This document shows positions 17,205 to 26,662 of a stretch of DNA of 64,000 bases, one piece after another; the first letter of the stretch is position 1; each line of letters opens with the position of its first letter. The DNA lies in the NCBI RefSeq assembly GCF_028623165.1, contig NZ_CP117768.1, forward strand, positions 6,142,001 through 6,206,000. Reading direction: 5' to 3'. Source of the stretch: Nostoc sp. UHCC 0926 (GTDB lineage Bacteria > Cyanobacteriota > Cyanobacteriia > Cyanobacteriales > Nostocaceae). The notes under the pieces are model-generated. The model was not told the DNA's origin. It did not search any database and saw only the letters and a program-made list of their open reading frames with translations. Made by a program: the position numbers and the translations under genes.

Positions 17205-20200
17205 TTACCAAGGTAATCGACCTGAGTGGCCGCCATGACGCTCTCGCTCAATTTCTATCCGTTGCCGTAATCTGCTATAAATTTCACGGGCTAGAGCTTC
17301 AAGATCAGCCGTATCATCTTTAGCATCTCCTTTAGAAGACGAATAAGTGTTCTTTATCGTCTCAGTTACTGGTTCTATGTCTCTAGATGTGTCGGGTGGA
17401 GTGACCTTTCCATCCTCAGCAAAACTTCTAGGTGCAGGAAGGCGTTTAGCAAAAACTTGTGGCGATTCTGAAACATCAGAAAATTCATAATTTTGGCTGT
17501 TAGATTCCACACCATTAAAATTAAAGTTAGTGAATTTATCATTATTTCCATTTAGTAAATCTTCCACACTTGACCATTGAGAAGGTGTGTTTGACGATTG
17601 AGAAGGTGTATTAGTAGTAGTATTAGGATTTGCTTTTCGGAAAATCAGGGGAGGCGATGAGTATTGAGGTGAAGGTTCACCTACATCACTTGTCTCGTTT
17701 TGAAGAGGATTAAGCTGTGGAGAATTGAGGATCGAAAGTTTCTGTTTTCCAATATTCAACCCCAAGGAAGAAGGAATTAAAGAATTAGATACATGAGATG
17801 AATGAGTCTCAGCGCTTTTTAGTTGTAATGAAGTGTCTGGAAAAGAATCGACTTTAGTCGGAGTCTCTGGAGAAGTTTTTTGTTCTGGTTCTGTGGGATT
17901 GGGTGTCTGTAAACTTGGAAGGATAATATCTTGCGGTGTCCCACCAGTGTTGATGTCATGTAGTAGAGGTAAATTTTTCTGTGCATCCCTGGTATTAACG
18001 TGGGAATCTGTCACCTGACCATCAGTAGCATAACCTTTAGGTGCTGGCAAATTTTCTCCGGTCGTATTTTGCTCGACTTTAGGTGGTGTGTTTAGCTCAT
18101 CTTGCGGGGAGATTGGATTATCTGAGGTATCAACATAGGTTGATATTTCAGGATTTGTTACCGCAGTGGTAAATTCTGATTTTACTGTTTGTTCATTGTC
18201 AATAATTTTCCTGAAAATACTCGCAGTTTCACCAATCTCAGGTGATGTGGCTGTTATTTTTGGTGCAATCGCAGTTTCACCAATCTCAGGTGATGTGGTG
18301 CTGACTTTTGGTGCAATCGCAGTTTCACCAATCTCAGGTGATGTGGTGGTAATTTTTGGCGCGATGCCTACGGCGGGCTGCGCCAACGCTGTCTCACCAA
18401 TTTCAGGTGATCTGGCGCTAACTTGTGGTGCAATCGCAGTTTCACCAATCTCAGGCGATGTGGCGCTAACTTGTGGTGCTTCACCAATCTCAGGTGATGT
18501 GGTGGTAATTTTTGGCGCGATGCCTACGGCGGGCTGCGCCAACGCTGTCTCACCAATTTCAGGTGATCTGGCGCTAACTTGTGGTGCAATCGCAGTTTCA
18601 CCAATCTCAGGCGATGTGGCGCTAACTTGTGGTGCTTCACCAATCTCAGGTGATGTGGTGGTAATTTTTGGCGCGATGCCTACGGCGGGCTGCGCCAACG
18701 CTGTTTCACCAATCTCAGGTGATCTGGTGCTAACTTCTGGTGCAATTGCAGTTTCACCAATCTCAGGCGATGTAGCGGTAATTTTTGGTGCGATGCCTAC
18801 GGCGGGCTGCGCCAACGCTGTTTCACCAATCTCAGGTGATGTGGCGCTAACTTGTGGTTCGATTGCAGTTTCACCAATCTCAGGTGATGTGGCGCTAACT
18901 TGTGGTTCGATTGCAGTTTCACCAATCTCAGGTGATTTGGCGGTAATTTTTGGCGCGATGCCTACGGCGGGCTGCGCCAACGCTGTTTCACCAATCTCAG
19001 ATGATGTGGCGCTAACTTGTGGTGCGATTGCAGTTTCACCAATCTCAGGTGATGTGGCTGTTATTTTTGGCGCGATCACAGTTTCACCAATTTCAGGTGA
19101 TGTGGCGCTAACTTGTGGTGTGATCGCCGTTTCACTAATTTCAGGTGATGTGGCTGTTATTTTTGGTACTTCACCAATCTCAGGTGATGTGGCGCTAACT
19201 TGTGGTGCAATCGCAGTTTCATCAATTTCAGGTGATGTGGTGCTAACTTGTGGCGCGATCGCAGTTTCACCAATCTCAGGTGATGTTGCAGTCACTTTTG
19301 GTGCGATGCCTACGGCGGGCTGCGCCAACGCAGTTTCACCAATCTCAGGTGATGTGGCGCTAAGTTGTGGCGCGATCGCAGTTTCACCAATCTCAGGTGA
19401 TGTGGTGCTAACTTGTGGTGCGATTGCAATTTCACCAATCTCAGGTGATGTGGCTGTTATTTTTGGTACTTCACCAATTTCAGGCGATGTTGCAGTCACT
19501 TTTGGTGCGATCGCAGTTTCACCAATCTCAGGTGATGTGGCGCTAACTTGTGGTGCGATCACAGTTTCACCAATCTCAGGTGATGTGGTGCTAACTTGTG
19601 GTGCGATGCCTACGGCGGGCTGCGCCAACGCAGTTTCACCAATTTCAGGTGATGTGGCGCTAACTTGTGGTGCGATGCCTACGGCGGGCTGCGCCAACGC
19701 AGTTTCACCAATCTCAGGTGATGTGGTGCTAACTTTTGGCGCGATTGCAGTTTCACCAATTTCAGGTGATGTGGCGCTAACTTGTGGTGCGATGCCTACG
19801 GCGGGCTGCGCCAACGTTGTTTCACCAATCTCAGGCGATGTTGGAGTAACTTTTGGTGCGATGCCTACGGCGGGCTGCGCCAACGCAGTTTCATTAATCT
19901 CAGGTGATTTGGCAGTCACTTTTGGCGCGATCGCATTTTCACCAATCTCAGATGATGTTGCAGTAACTTTTGGTGCGATGCCTACGGCGGGCTGCGCCAA
20001 CGCATTTTCACCAATTTCAGGTGATTTGGCGCTAACTTGTGGCGCGATGCCTACGGCGGGCTGCGCCAACGCCGTTTCACTAATTTCAGGTGATCTGGCG
20101 CTAACTTGTGGTGCGATTGCTGTTTCACCAATCTCAGGCGATATGGCGGTAATTTTTGGTGCAATTGCAGTTTCACCAATCTCAAGTGATGTGGCGCTAA

Positions 20201-21617
20201 CTTGTGGTGCGATGCCTACGGCGGGCTGCGCCAACGCTGTTTCAGCAATCTCAGGCGATGTGGCGCTAACTTGTGGTGCTTCACCAATCTCAGGTGATGT
20301 GGCGGTAATTTGTGGTGCGATGCCTACGGCGGGCTGCGCCAACGCTGTTTCAGCAATCTCAGACGATGTAGCGCTAACTTGTGGTGCTTCACCAATCTCA
20401 GGTGATGTGGCGGTAATTTTTGGTGCAATTGCAGTTTCACCAATTTCAGGCGATGTGGCGCTAACTTGTGGTGCTTCACCAATTTCAGGTGATGTTGCAG
20501 TAACTTGTGGTGCGATGCCTACGGCGGGCTGCGCCAACGCATTTTCACCAATTTCAGGTGATTTGGCGCTAACTTGTGGTGCGATGCCTACGCCGGGCTG
20601 CGCCAACGCTGTTTCACCAATTTCAGATGATGTCGCAGTAATTAATGGGGCTTCACCAATCTCAGGGGATGTGGCGCTAATATTGGCTGAGGTAGATGTT
20701 AACTGAACAGGCGCACTGGCTGGATATTCACTCGTTATACTGGAGTTAATTTCTCGTTGTATTGCAATAGGGCTTTTTGCAACTGAAGATTCAGAATTAG
20801 GTACAGCAACATCTGGTAGGGGCGGATAGCTATTCGCCCCTACGCTATTTTCATCATTCGCTAAAGGATTGAGTAAAGTAGGTGCATCATCTACATTAGG
20901 TGAGCTAAGTGCTGACGACAAAGCTAAAGAATTATCAACTACAGCATTATCTGTGACAAAATCATTTGCGGTGCTTTTTAATATTAAGTCTGGTTCAATG
21001 GCTGTGATTGCCTCTAAATTACTATTGGTATTTGCTAATAAGCTATCTTCTTTACGATTAATAGTAATTTTATTTTCATCAACAACTTGTTCAATATTCT
21101 TAGTTGCAGATGATTTAACTGCTTTTTTGGTTCTAGATTTTGATTTTGTTTTTGTCTCTGGTGGTTTTTGAGATTTATTTGTTTTTTTTGATTTAGATTT
21201 ACTTTGAATCTTTAGTTCTGTCGAAATCTCATTACTCGAATTGTTATCAATGCGATTTGGCAGGATATCTGTAATACTACCTTTTCCTGATTCATTACTC
21301 TTAATATTACTTTTTTCTTCTGGGACTATTGCATCCAAAGAATCAAATTCCGGCAATGGAAACTCATTATTTATATCCTGAGCATCCCCACTATCCCAAC
21401 CTATTAAGGGTTGGCTCGATGCTTCATGTTCACGGGACAATAAAAATTTAGAGGATGTGACTAATGATGGTTTAGTTTGTATAGTACTGATAAAATTACT
21501 TCGCAAATGTAGAGAATGAGACTCTTTTCTCAATCCCATTCTATGAGGATGAGATAAAGATGATATTACCCCAAGTGGATGAACATTGTTTCCTAATGGA
21601 GATTGAATAATTTGCAT
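17205..21617 (-). CDS. Giant repeat protein of the eCIS operon (SPEIGETA repeats)
   Basis: A 1470-residue protein between the tube gene and Cis7. Residues 1-310 are unstructured and include a basic Ser/Lys-rich stretch (KSKSKKTNKSQKPPETKTKS). About residues 310-1130 are 46 tandem units of 13, 16 or 23 residues built on SPEIGETAIAPQVSAT. Sixteen units carry a 7-residue insert (…LAQPAVG…) that is a DNA-level insertion. The C-terminal 340 residues are Pro/Ser/Thr-rich and end in LAREIYSRLRQRIEIERERH...SGRLPW, a helical motif resembling the end of the small protein at 22246-22485. Function unknown: a fibre, flexible tether or unusual length-setting protein are possible. It occupies the Cis6 position. 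Confidence 0.75.
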   Translation of the reverse strand: MQIIQSPLGNNVHPLGVISSLSHPHRMGLRKESHSLHLRSNFISTIQTKPSLVTSSKFLLSREHEASSQPLIGWDSGDAQDINNEFPLPEFDSLDAIVPEEKSNIKSNESGKGSITDILPNRIDNNSSNEISTELKIQSKSKSKKTNKSQKPPETKTKSKSRTKKAVKSSATKNIEQVVDENKITINRKEDSLLANTNSNLEAITAIEPDLILKSTANDFVTDNAVVDNSLALSSALSSPNVDDAPTLLNPLANDENSVGANSYPPLPDVAVPNSESSVAKSPIAIQREINSSITSEYPASAPVQLTSTSANISATSPEIGEAPLITATSSEIGETALAQPGVGIAPQVSAKSPEIGENALAQPAVGIAPQVTATSPEIGEAPQVSATSPEIGETAIAPKITATSPEIGEAPQVSATSSEIAETALAQPAVGIAPQITATSPEIGEAPQVSATSPEIAETALAQPAVGIAPQVSATSLEIGETAIAPKITAISPEIGETAIAPQVSARSPEISETALAQPAVGIAPQVSAKSPEIGENALAQPAVGIAPKVTATSSEIGENAIAPKVTAKSPEINETALAQPAVGIAPKVTPTSPEIGETTLAQPAVGIAPQVSATSPEIGETAIAPKVSTTSPEIGETALAQPAVGIAPQVSATSPEIGETALAQPAVGIAPQVSTTSPEIGETVIAPQVSATSPEIGETAIAPKVTATSPEIGEVPKITATSPEIGEIAIAPQVSTTSPEIGETAIAPQLSATSPEIGETALAQPAVGIAPKVTATSPEIGETAIAPQVSTTSPEIDETAIAPQVSATSPEIGEVPKITATSPEISETAITPQVSATSPEIGETVIAPKITATSPEIGETAIAPQVSATSSEIGETALAQPAVGIAPKITAKSPEIGETAIEPQVSATSPEIGETAIEPQVSATSPEIGETALAQPAVGIAPKITATSPEIGETAIAPEVSTRSPEIGETALAQPAVGIAPKITTTSPEIGEAPQVSATSPEIGETAIAPQVSARSPEIGETALAQPAVGIAPKITTTSPEIGEAPQVSATSPEIGETAIAPQVSARSPEIGETALAQPAVGIAPKITTTSPEIGETAIAPKVSTTSPEIGETAIAPKITATSPEIGETASIFRKIIDNEQTVKSEFTTAVTNPEISTYVDTSDNPISPQDELNTPPKVEQNTTGENLPAPKGYATDGQVTDSHVNTRDAQKNLPLLHDINTGGTPQDIILPSLQTPNPTEPEQKTSPETPTKVDSFPDTSLQLKSAETHSSHVSNSLIPSSLGLNIGKQKLSILNSPQLNPLQNETSDVGEPSPQYSSPPLIFRKANPNTTTNTPSQSSNTPSQWSSVEDLLNGNNDKFTNFNFNGVESNSQNYEFSDVSESPQVFAKRLPAPRSFAEDGKVTPPDTSRDIEPVTETIKNTYSSSKGDAKDDTADLEALAREIYSRLRQRIEIERERHGGHSGRLPW
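18217..20690. repeat. 46-unit coding tandem repeat with 16 copies of an inserted short dispersed repeat
   Basis: The base unit is 48 bp (shorter ones are 39 bp) and usually contains GCGATCGCAG or a one-base variant. In 16 units GCGAT and GCA are separated by the 22-base sequence from GCCTACGG to GCGCCAAC instead of a single C, a net gain of 21 bp. The first copy is at 18361-18389 and the last (a variant) near 20581-20609. Because the gain is 21 bp the frame is kept. The same element family occurs outside this gene (26509, 41971, 42857). Confidence 0.95.
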
Positions 21618-21640
21618 AGTTTTAATTGAAAAATAGCCAA

Positions 21641-22246
21641 TTAACTAGAAACGAAATATCCTGTTTTTTGATTTCGTTGTACAGAAGTGCCTCCTCCTGT
21701 AGCCCTTGCAACTTGTAACCCTTCATAAGCTAAAGTTAATTCTTCAATGGCAACTGCGTTTCCATCTGCTTGGAGTGTAGGTGTTTTCCAAGTTATGGGA
21801 ATAGCACCAATCAAAGTCCAACTCATCATTGTTTCACCAGCCTGATTGAAAATCAGAATATTGACATTGCGTCGAGATGTCTTCTTTTTTTCATCAAAAA
21901 CTGCACTCATCCAGTTCCAAAAACCTGGATGATCTGTAACTCCACGTTTAAGAGTTATGTCTGCAAATTCTGTATGACCTAAATAAATTCTTTGCTGGTC
22001 GTTGACACCCCCTTCATTAAAAACATTTTTCTTAATTTGAACACTTAATCCTGAACATTCAGTAAAAGATGCAGCAATAGTATTGTCTATCTCTACATAG
22101 AAACGATTAGTAGTGACATAGTTTAGTTCGTGAGTAATGTTGCCATTATTGGAACTTGGAGTAACCTTGCCATTATTAGAACTTGGAGTAATGTTGGCAT
22201 TCTTAGGATTTGGAGTAACCCTGGCATTTTTAGGAGCTGTAACCAT
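21641..22246 (-). CDS. eCIS inner tube protein, gp19-like (Cis5 type), with repeat extension
   Basis: A 201-residue protein. From about residue 45 on it is a phage T4 gp19-like tube subunit: NRFYVEIDNTIAASFTECSG, GHTEFADITLKRGVTDHPGF, WTLIGAIPITWKTP and the final AIEELTLAYEGLQV. The first 40 residues are four imperfect repeats of the form NxxNxTPSSNNG, absent from ordinary tube proteins. The ATG at 22246 overlaps the upstream stop as TGATG, with AGAGGTGG before it, so it is translationally coupled. It is one of three tube paralogs in the locus and, by position, the one nearest the baseplate. Confidence 0.88.
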   Translation of the reverse strand: MVTAPKNARVTPNPKNANITPSSNNGKVTPSSNNGNITHELNYVTTNRFYVEIDNTIAASFTECSGLSVQIKKNVFNEGGVNDQQRIYLGHTEFADITLKRGVTDHPGFWNWMSAVFDEKKKTSRRNVNILIFNQAGETMMSWTLIGAIPITWKTPTLQADGNAVAIEELTLAYEGLQVARATGGGTSVQRNQKTGYFVSS

Positions 22247-22485
22247 CACAACCACCTCTGAGAACTATAATTACCTACCCTTTCACGCTGCGATCGCAGG
22301 TCTTCTAGCAAAAGTTTATACACGTGTTCTGTAAGTTGGTTCATAAGCAGTGAGTCGTTGAGATATTTACTTGCCGTTTTAGCAACTTTGTTGGCATTAT
22401 AAGTTACTGAAACCCCGGCGTAGCCAGCAGTACCGCCAACATCTCCATCGAACGTGAAAAAAGTTTGTTGCTGTTTTGAGTCCAT
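22246..22485 (-). CDS. Small conserved eCIS protein with RERxG C-terminal helix
   Basis: I place the start at the ATG at 22485, which has AGGAGAG upstream, giving 79 residues (MDSKQQQTFFTFDGDVGG...). The C-terminal part LTEHVYKLLLEDLRSQRERV is a predicted amphipathic helix. It resembles the end of the 1470-residue protein (LAREIYSRLRQRIEIERERH), so both may dock to the same partner. It is the first gene of the minus-strand arm and overlaps the tube gene. Function unknown; it may be a small assembly factor. Confidence 0.65.
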   Translation of the reverse strand: MDSKQQQTFFTFDGDVGGTAGYAGVSVTYNANKVAKTASKYLNDSLLMNQLTEHVYKLLLEDLRSQRERVGNYSSQRWL

Positions 22486-22677
22486 AAATAAAAAAATCTC
22501 TCCTAGAATCAAGGCTAAAGGTACTGCATCAGAATCAAAAGTAGCCAAAAGTCTAACTTGGTTTTTGCCTGGATTTAGACTTTGGGTGAATTGTGTTACA
22601 AGTGCGATCGCTGTACTCTAAATATGTGAACCACCAAGATATTCACCCACCTACTGCTTGGGCATCAGGAGAAAAAA
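22486..22677. promoter_or_regulatory. Divergent intergenic region between eCIS arm and first effector
   Basis: This 192-base stretch must hold the promoters for the minus-strand eCIS arm and the plus-strand DUF4157 gene. From about 22563 it is closely repeated at 24773-24879 before the second effector, including GTGCGATCGCTGTA and GCATCAGGAGAAAAAAATGA. The shared part probably contains the effector promoter. No box can be assigned with confidence. Confidence 0.5.
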
Positions 22678-24324
22678 ATGAGAGAACATGTAAGCCAGTC
22701 CAAAAAAGCTAACACTGCTTCCTTCTCAATACCATCTCTCAAACACCGGATACCCGGCTTTGGTTTAGATTCTCCACAAGCTTCACCCCAAGCAGTTCCA
22801 TTGGTGCAACCACTAAACAAACCTCTCACCCACGACATTAGTCGAATACCCTTGCGTAATCCCCAAGCAAAACTCTCAATTAGCCAGCCTGGGGATAAAT
22901 ATGAACAGGAAGCTGATAGCGTAGCACAACAGGTAATGCAAAGAATCGCGCAACCTGTAAATCGCCAGTCTATCCAACCACAAGCATTGCCAGAGGGAGA
23001 AGAATTGCAGATGAAACCGATGGCAAATTCCATCAGGCCTTTGCAACGACAAGAAATGCCAGAGGATGAAGAAGAATTGCAGATGAAATCTCTGGACAAT
23101 AGCACACTGCAACGGCAAGAAGTGCCAGAGGAAGAGGAAGAATTACAAATGAAGCCGATGGTGCAGCGTCGGGCTGAGGGTCTTATGGCAGATGCGCCAG
23201 ACATAGAAGCGTCCATCAACCAAGCAAGGGGTGGCGGACAGGCGATGGCAAAGAATATTCGCCATCCGATGGAGGTGGCGTTTGGCACTGATTTCAGTGG
23301 GGTGAAGGTTCACACGGATAGTCAGTCCGACCAGTTGAATCGGTCAATTCAGGCGCGTGCTTTCACAACGGGACAGGATGTGTTCTTTAGACAGGGAGAA
23401 TATAATCCTGGGAGTCGAGGCGGTCAGGAGTTGTTAGCGCATGAGTTGACCCATGTTGTGCAGCAGAATGGTGGGGCTGTGCAGCGATCGTCCTTAAACT
23501 CCCTGCAACAGTCGTCAGCATCAGCCAGTAATGGGGGGATAGCTTTGGTGCAGAGGGCGTCGCTAAATAGCATCGAACGCCTTTCCTGGGATGAAACAGG
23601 GAAGGAAATGTGGAGTGCTAACCCATCAGACCCTTCACCCATAGCACAGCATATAAATAGGCTTGTGAAGGAAGGCGTGCTAAATACCACCAACGTAAGT
23701 GAATTTGTCAGCGGTCACGCGATCGCGGCGGCAATGGGAGGAAAGAATCATGAAAGTAATATCGTGGGATGGGATGGAAATACACATGAGATAAAACAAA
23801 CGGAATTTGAATGGGCGGTGCTAAAGGGACAACGAAGTACATACACAGATGCACTACCGCCTCAAGCAAATGAAACGGGTCAAATAATAGTAGAAGCCCA
23901 ATTGTACGGAGACGAAAAGTGGCAGGTTATCCTTGATCAATGGGCAATGACACTAAAAAACCATGTAGTTGCGAATTGGGTAGAATTGAAAGACAATGGC
24001 AAGGCGAAAATAAATCCTAAGATACCAGTAAAGACTGGTATAGAAGACCCCAGTGAAGAAGCGATATTACAAGGAATCAAAAGAAGTTTGAAAGCAGGTG
24101 GTCATTCATTAGAAAGAGTGAAGAGAATACCGAATGATTATCGGATCTCGTATGCCCCTACAAGTAAGAAGTCAGGGCGTGAATTCGAGTTAAACCAAGA
24201 AAATTTACCAACAGTTGAGTTCAACAAAAGTGCAGACATCAATACACTATTTAATGTTGCAAAACCTGCAAAGGCTAAATTAATAGCAATAGATAAATGG
24301 TTTTTATACTCACCAATACCTTAA
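22678..24324 (+). CDS. DUF4157 eCIS effector with nuclease-like C-terminal domain
   Basis: A 548-residue putative payload. Residues 1-165 are a flexible region with three ELQMKP/S-type repeats. Residues about 185-268 are DUF4157 with the metalloprotease-like HELTH motif (His255, Glu256, His259) and GGQELLAHELTHVVQQNGGA. DUF4157 is a known marker of eCIS-associated toxins. The C-terminal region (about 300-548) has SGHAIAAAMGGKNHESNIVG, similar to the GH...GG...NxV core of DNA/RNA non-specific nucleases. The nuclease reading is inference. AGGAGA precedes the ATG. It is divergent from the eCIS arm. No immunity gene is obvious. Confidence 0.82.
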   Translation: MREHVSQSKKANTASFSIPSLKHRIPGFGLDSPQASPQAVPLVQPLNKPLTHDISRIPLRNPQAKLSISQPGDKYEQEADSVAQQVMQRIAQPVNRQSIQPQALPEGEELQMKPMANSIRPLQRQEMPEDEEELQMKSLDNSTLQRQEVPEEEEELQMKPMVQRRAEGLMADAPDIEASINQARGGGQAMAKNIRHPMEVAFGTDFSGVKVHTDSQSDQLNRSIQARAFTTGQDVFFRQGEYNPGSRGGQELLAHELTHVVQQNGGAVQRSSLNSLQQSSASASNGGIALVQRASLNSIERLSWDETGKEMWSANPSDPSPIAQHINRLVKEGVLNTTNVSEFVSGHAIAAAMGGKNHESNIVGWDGNTHEIKQTEFEWAVLKGQRSTYTDALPPQANETGQIIVEAQLYGDEKWQVILDQWAMTLKNHVVANWVELKDNGKAKINPKIPVKTGIEDPSEEAILQGIKRSLKAGGHSLERVKRIPNDYRISYAPTSKKSGREFELNQENLPTVEFNKSADINTLFNVAKPAKAKLIAIDKWFLYSPIP

Positions 24325-24879
24325 TTGAGAGTAAATAATAGATAAAGACTTGAAGATCAAAAGGGGATTTGTAGCCAAATGCTAATAAATCAGGAATGAT
24401 CGCCATCATCCAACGCCTAGACAATTTCAGCCAGAGGCGATCGCCCGATACTATAGCGGTTCTCAATTGCATGGAATACATTTTTCAACGCAGAATTCAA
24501 GTATTTGAACCACATCTGTCGTAGGGGCGCAAGGCCTTGCGCCCCTACCGCGTGGTCTATTCTACCTGAAAATAGCTGTAATTACAAGCCAGGGGCAAAA
24601 TTTGTCTAGCCCTCCTGATACAGCATGAATTAGGAGTCAGGAGTCAAAAAGGCTTTTTATTGGCTTATAGACCAAAGTACTGTACCTGACAAACTTGCAA
24701 TTCGCTGGATTATATGCGCTAAAATAACCGTCATTGTAAATGTTCGCTGAGAATAGCCAACATGATTTCAGCTTGATTTAAACTTTTGATGAATTGTGTT
24801 AAAAGTGCGATCGCTGTATTCTAGATACGCGAACTAGCAAATATTCATCCACCTACTGCTTGGGCATCAGGAGAAAAAA
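24325..24879. other. Spacer between the two effector genes
   Basis: Contains HIP1 sites, the 58-bp dispersed element with a 28-bp palindrome (24491-24548), and from about 24773 the upstream region shared with the first effector gene. No ORF is supported. Confidence 0.5.
24491..24548. repeat. 58-bp dispersed element ending in a 28-bp perfect palindrome
   Basis: Identical over 58 bases to 27891-27948. Bases 24521-24548 are the perfect palindrome GTAGGGGCGCAAGG/CCTTGCGCCCCTAC. It could be a miniature mobile element or a RNA hairpin. Confidence 0.9.
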
Positions 24880-26217
24880 ATGAGAGAACATGTAAGCCAG
24901 TCCAAAAAAGCTACCACTGCTTCCTTCTCAATACCATCTCTGAAACACCGGATACCCGGCTTTGGTTTAGATTCCTCACAAGCTTCACCCCAAGCAGTTC
25001 CATTGGTGCAGCCACTTCATAAACCTCTCACCCACGACATTAGTCGAATACCCTTGCGTAATCCCCAAGCAAAACTCTCAATTAGCCAGCCTGGGGATAA
25101 ATATGAACAGGAAGCCGATAGTGTAGCACAGCAGGTAATGCAAAGAATAGCGCAACCTGTAAATCGCCAGTCTATTCAACGAGAAGCATTGCCAGAAGAA
25201 GAACAATTGCAGATGAAACCGATGGCAAATTCCATCACTCCTTTGGTGCAACGACAAGAAATGCTAGAGGATGAGGAAGAATTGCAAATGAAATCTCTGG
25301 ACAATAGCACACTGCAACGTCAAGAAATGCCAGAGGATGAGGAAGAATTGCAGATGAAGCCGATGGTGCAGCGTCGGGCTGAGGCTTCTATGGCTGCTGC
25401 GCCTGACCTGGAAGCGTCCATCAATCAGGCAAGGGGTGGCGGACAGGCGATGGCAAAGAATATTCGCCATCCGATGGAGGTGGCGTTTGGCACTGATTTT
25501 AGTGGGGTGAAGGTTCACACAGATGGTCAATCTGACCAGTTGAATCGGTCAATTCAGGCGCGTGCTTTCACGACGGGACAGGATGTGTTCTTTCGGCAGG
25601 GGGAATATAATCCTGGAAGTCGGGGTGGGCAGGAGTTGCTGGCGCATGAGTTGACTCATGTTGTGCAGCAGAATGGGGGGGCGGTGCAGCGATCGCAATT
25701 GAAGCAGCCGAGTAGTGCGAGTATGTTCATCGTCCAACGGGTGATCAGCAATACCCAACAAACTAACACCAATAGATGCTGGGCAGCGGTCGGCTATGCA
25801 ATACATAAACACTTTGGGGGACAAGAACCGACCGAGGCATCATTCGTTACTAATTTTGGTAGCGCCAGTGCCAGAGCAAAATATCTGAATAATGAAGTAT
25901 GTGATATAGATGACATCATCGGAAGTTCATCGGCCCAGAATCACTTAACGGGGCATGACGGTGTCGGCGAATATGGGAAATCGGGGTTAACAGCAAAGTT
26001 CAATAAAAACGAGCCAATCGTGGCGAACGTAGGTGGAGTTCACTACATAATCCTCACCGGTGGCCATTCAGAACCGAACAAAGAGTATGCAATAACATAC
26101 ATGGACCCGGACACCGGAACGACCCTTCAAGATCAACAATGCACGCTAAACAGAGCAAAGACGAAGGTAACCGGGGTTGGGACGTACAAACTGACCAATT
26201 TGTATTACACGGGATGA
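24880..26217 (+). CDS. DUF4157 eCIS effector with papain-like protease C-terminal domain
   Basis: A 445-residue paralog of the preceding effector, nearly identical for the first 270 residues: same MREHVSQSKKA start, ELQMKP-type repeats and DUF4157 HELTH (His256, Glu257, His260). The C-terminal domain is different (about 288-445). NTNRCWAAVGYAIHKHFGG gives a catalytic-type Cys300 at a helix start, GGVHYIILTGGH gives His388 and YMDPDTG gives Asp409. This Cys-His-Asp order and spacing match papain-like cysteine proteases of the C39/C70 (AvrRpt2-like) kind. It would be a protease payload for the eCIS. The protease call is inference from motifs. Confidence 0.82.
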   Translation: MREHVSQSKKATTASFSIPSLKHRIPGFGLDSSQASPQAVPLVQPLHKPLTHDISRIPLRNPQAKLSISQPGDKYEQEADSVAQQVMQRIAQPVNRQSIQREALPEEEQLQMKPMANSITPLVQRQEMLEDEEELQMKSLDNSTLQRQEMPEDEEELQMKPMVQRRAEASMAAAPDLEASINQARGGGQAMAKNIRHPMEVAFGTDFSGVKVHTDGQSDQLNRSIQARAFTTGQDVFFRQGEYNPGSRGGQELLAHELTHVVQQNGGAVQRSQLKQPSSASMFIVQRVISNTQQTNTNRCWAAVGYAIHKHFGGQEPTEASFVTNFGSASARAKYLNNEVCDIDDIIGSSSAQNHLTGHDGVGEYGKSGLTAKFNKNEPIVANVGGVHYIILTGGHSEPNKEYAITYMDPDTGTTLQDQQCTLNRAKTKVTGVGTYKLTNLYYTG

Positions 26218-26662
26218 TGTAAAGAGTGCGATCTCTGAGCTTGTAGTGTGATCGCCTGCTCTTGTAGGGTGCGTTAACAAAGTAACGCACCGAACTACGA
26301 GAGATATTAATTCGGCATGAACAATGGATATTTTAACGTGAGTGCGATCGCCTGATCTTGTAGGGTGCGTTAGCGGTAGTGCGATCGCCCCGAAGTGTTT
26401 TTGTGAATTAGTGCGATCGCCTGATATTGTAGCGACAGTCTTAATAGTCAAACAATGCCCTTGGCAACGGCTAAAGCCGTATCGCTCATGATGGAGGTTT
26501 GATGTAGTGCGATGCCTGCGGCGGGCGTAGCCATCGCCTGGTTTTCCCTCGTGCGCGAGCGTTGCAGTGCTGCAAGCATATCCGCCCGCAGATTGGGTTG
26601 AGGGAACGAAAACCAACCAATAAAGATAAAATAGTTGTCAAACTCAAATCACTTTGAGCGCT
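26218..26662. other. HIP1-rich repeat spacer
   Basis: At least six GCGATCGC-like sites in 440 bases, several in the longer context GTGCGATCGCCTGATCTTGTAGGGTGCGTTA (near 26246, 26342 and 26411, again near 27519). A short dispersed repeat of the type found in the giant repeat gene lies at 26509-26537. No gene is supported. Confidence 0.6.

Noticed and set aside
18166..20706. 846-residue plus-strand ORF full of SPISGDVALTCGA repeats
   Set aside because: It is the mirror of the minus-strand repeat gene. Because every unit length is a multiple of three, the opposite strand also stays open. The minus-strand frame has non-repeat ends, matches the operon direction and carries the RERxG tail.
17205..21617. 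Tape measure protein (Cis14)
   Set aside because: Its position is interesting but the Pro-rich short repeats lack the long helical and membrane segments of known tape measures; kept only as a possibility in the entry.
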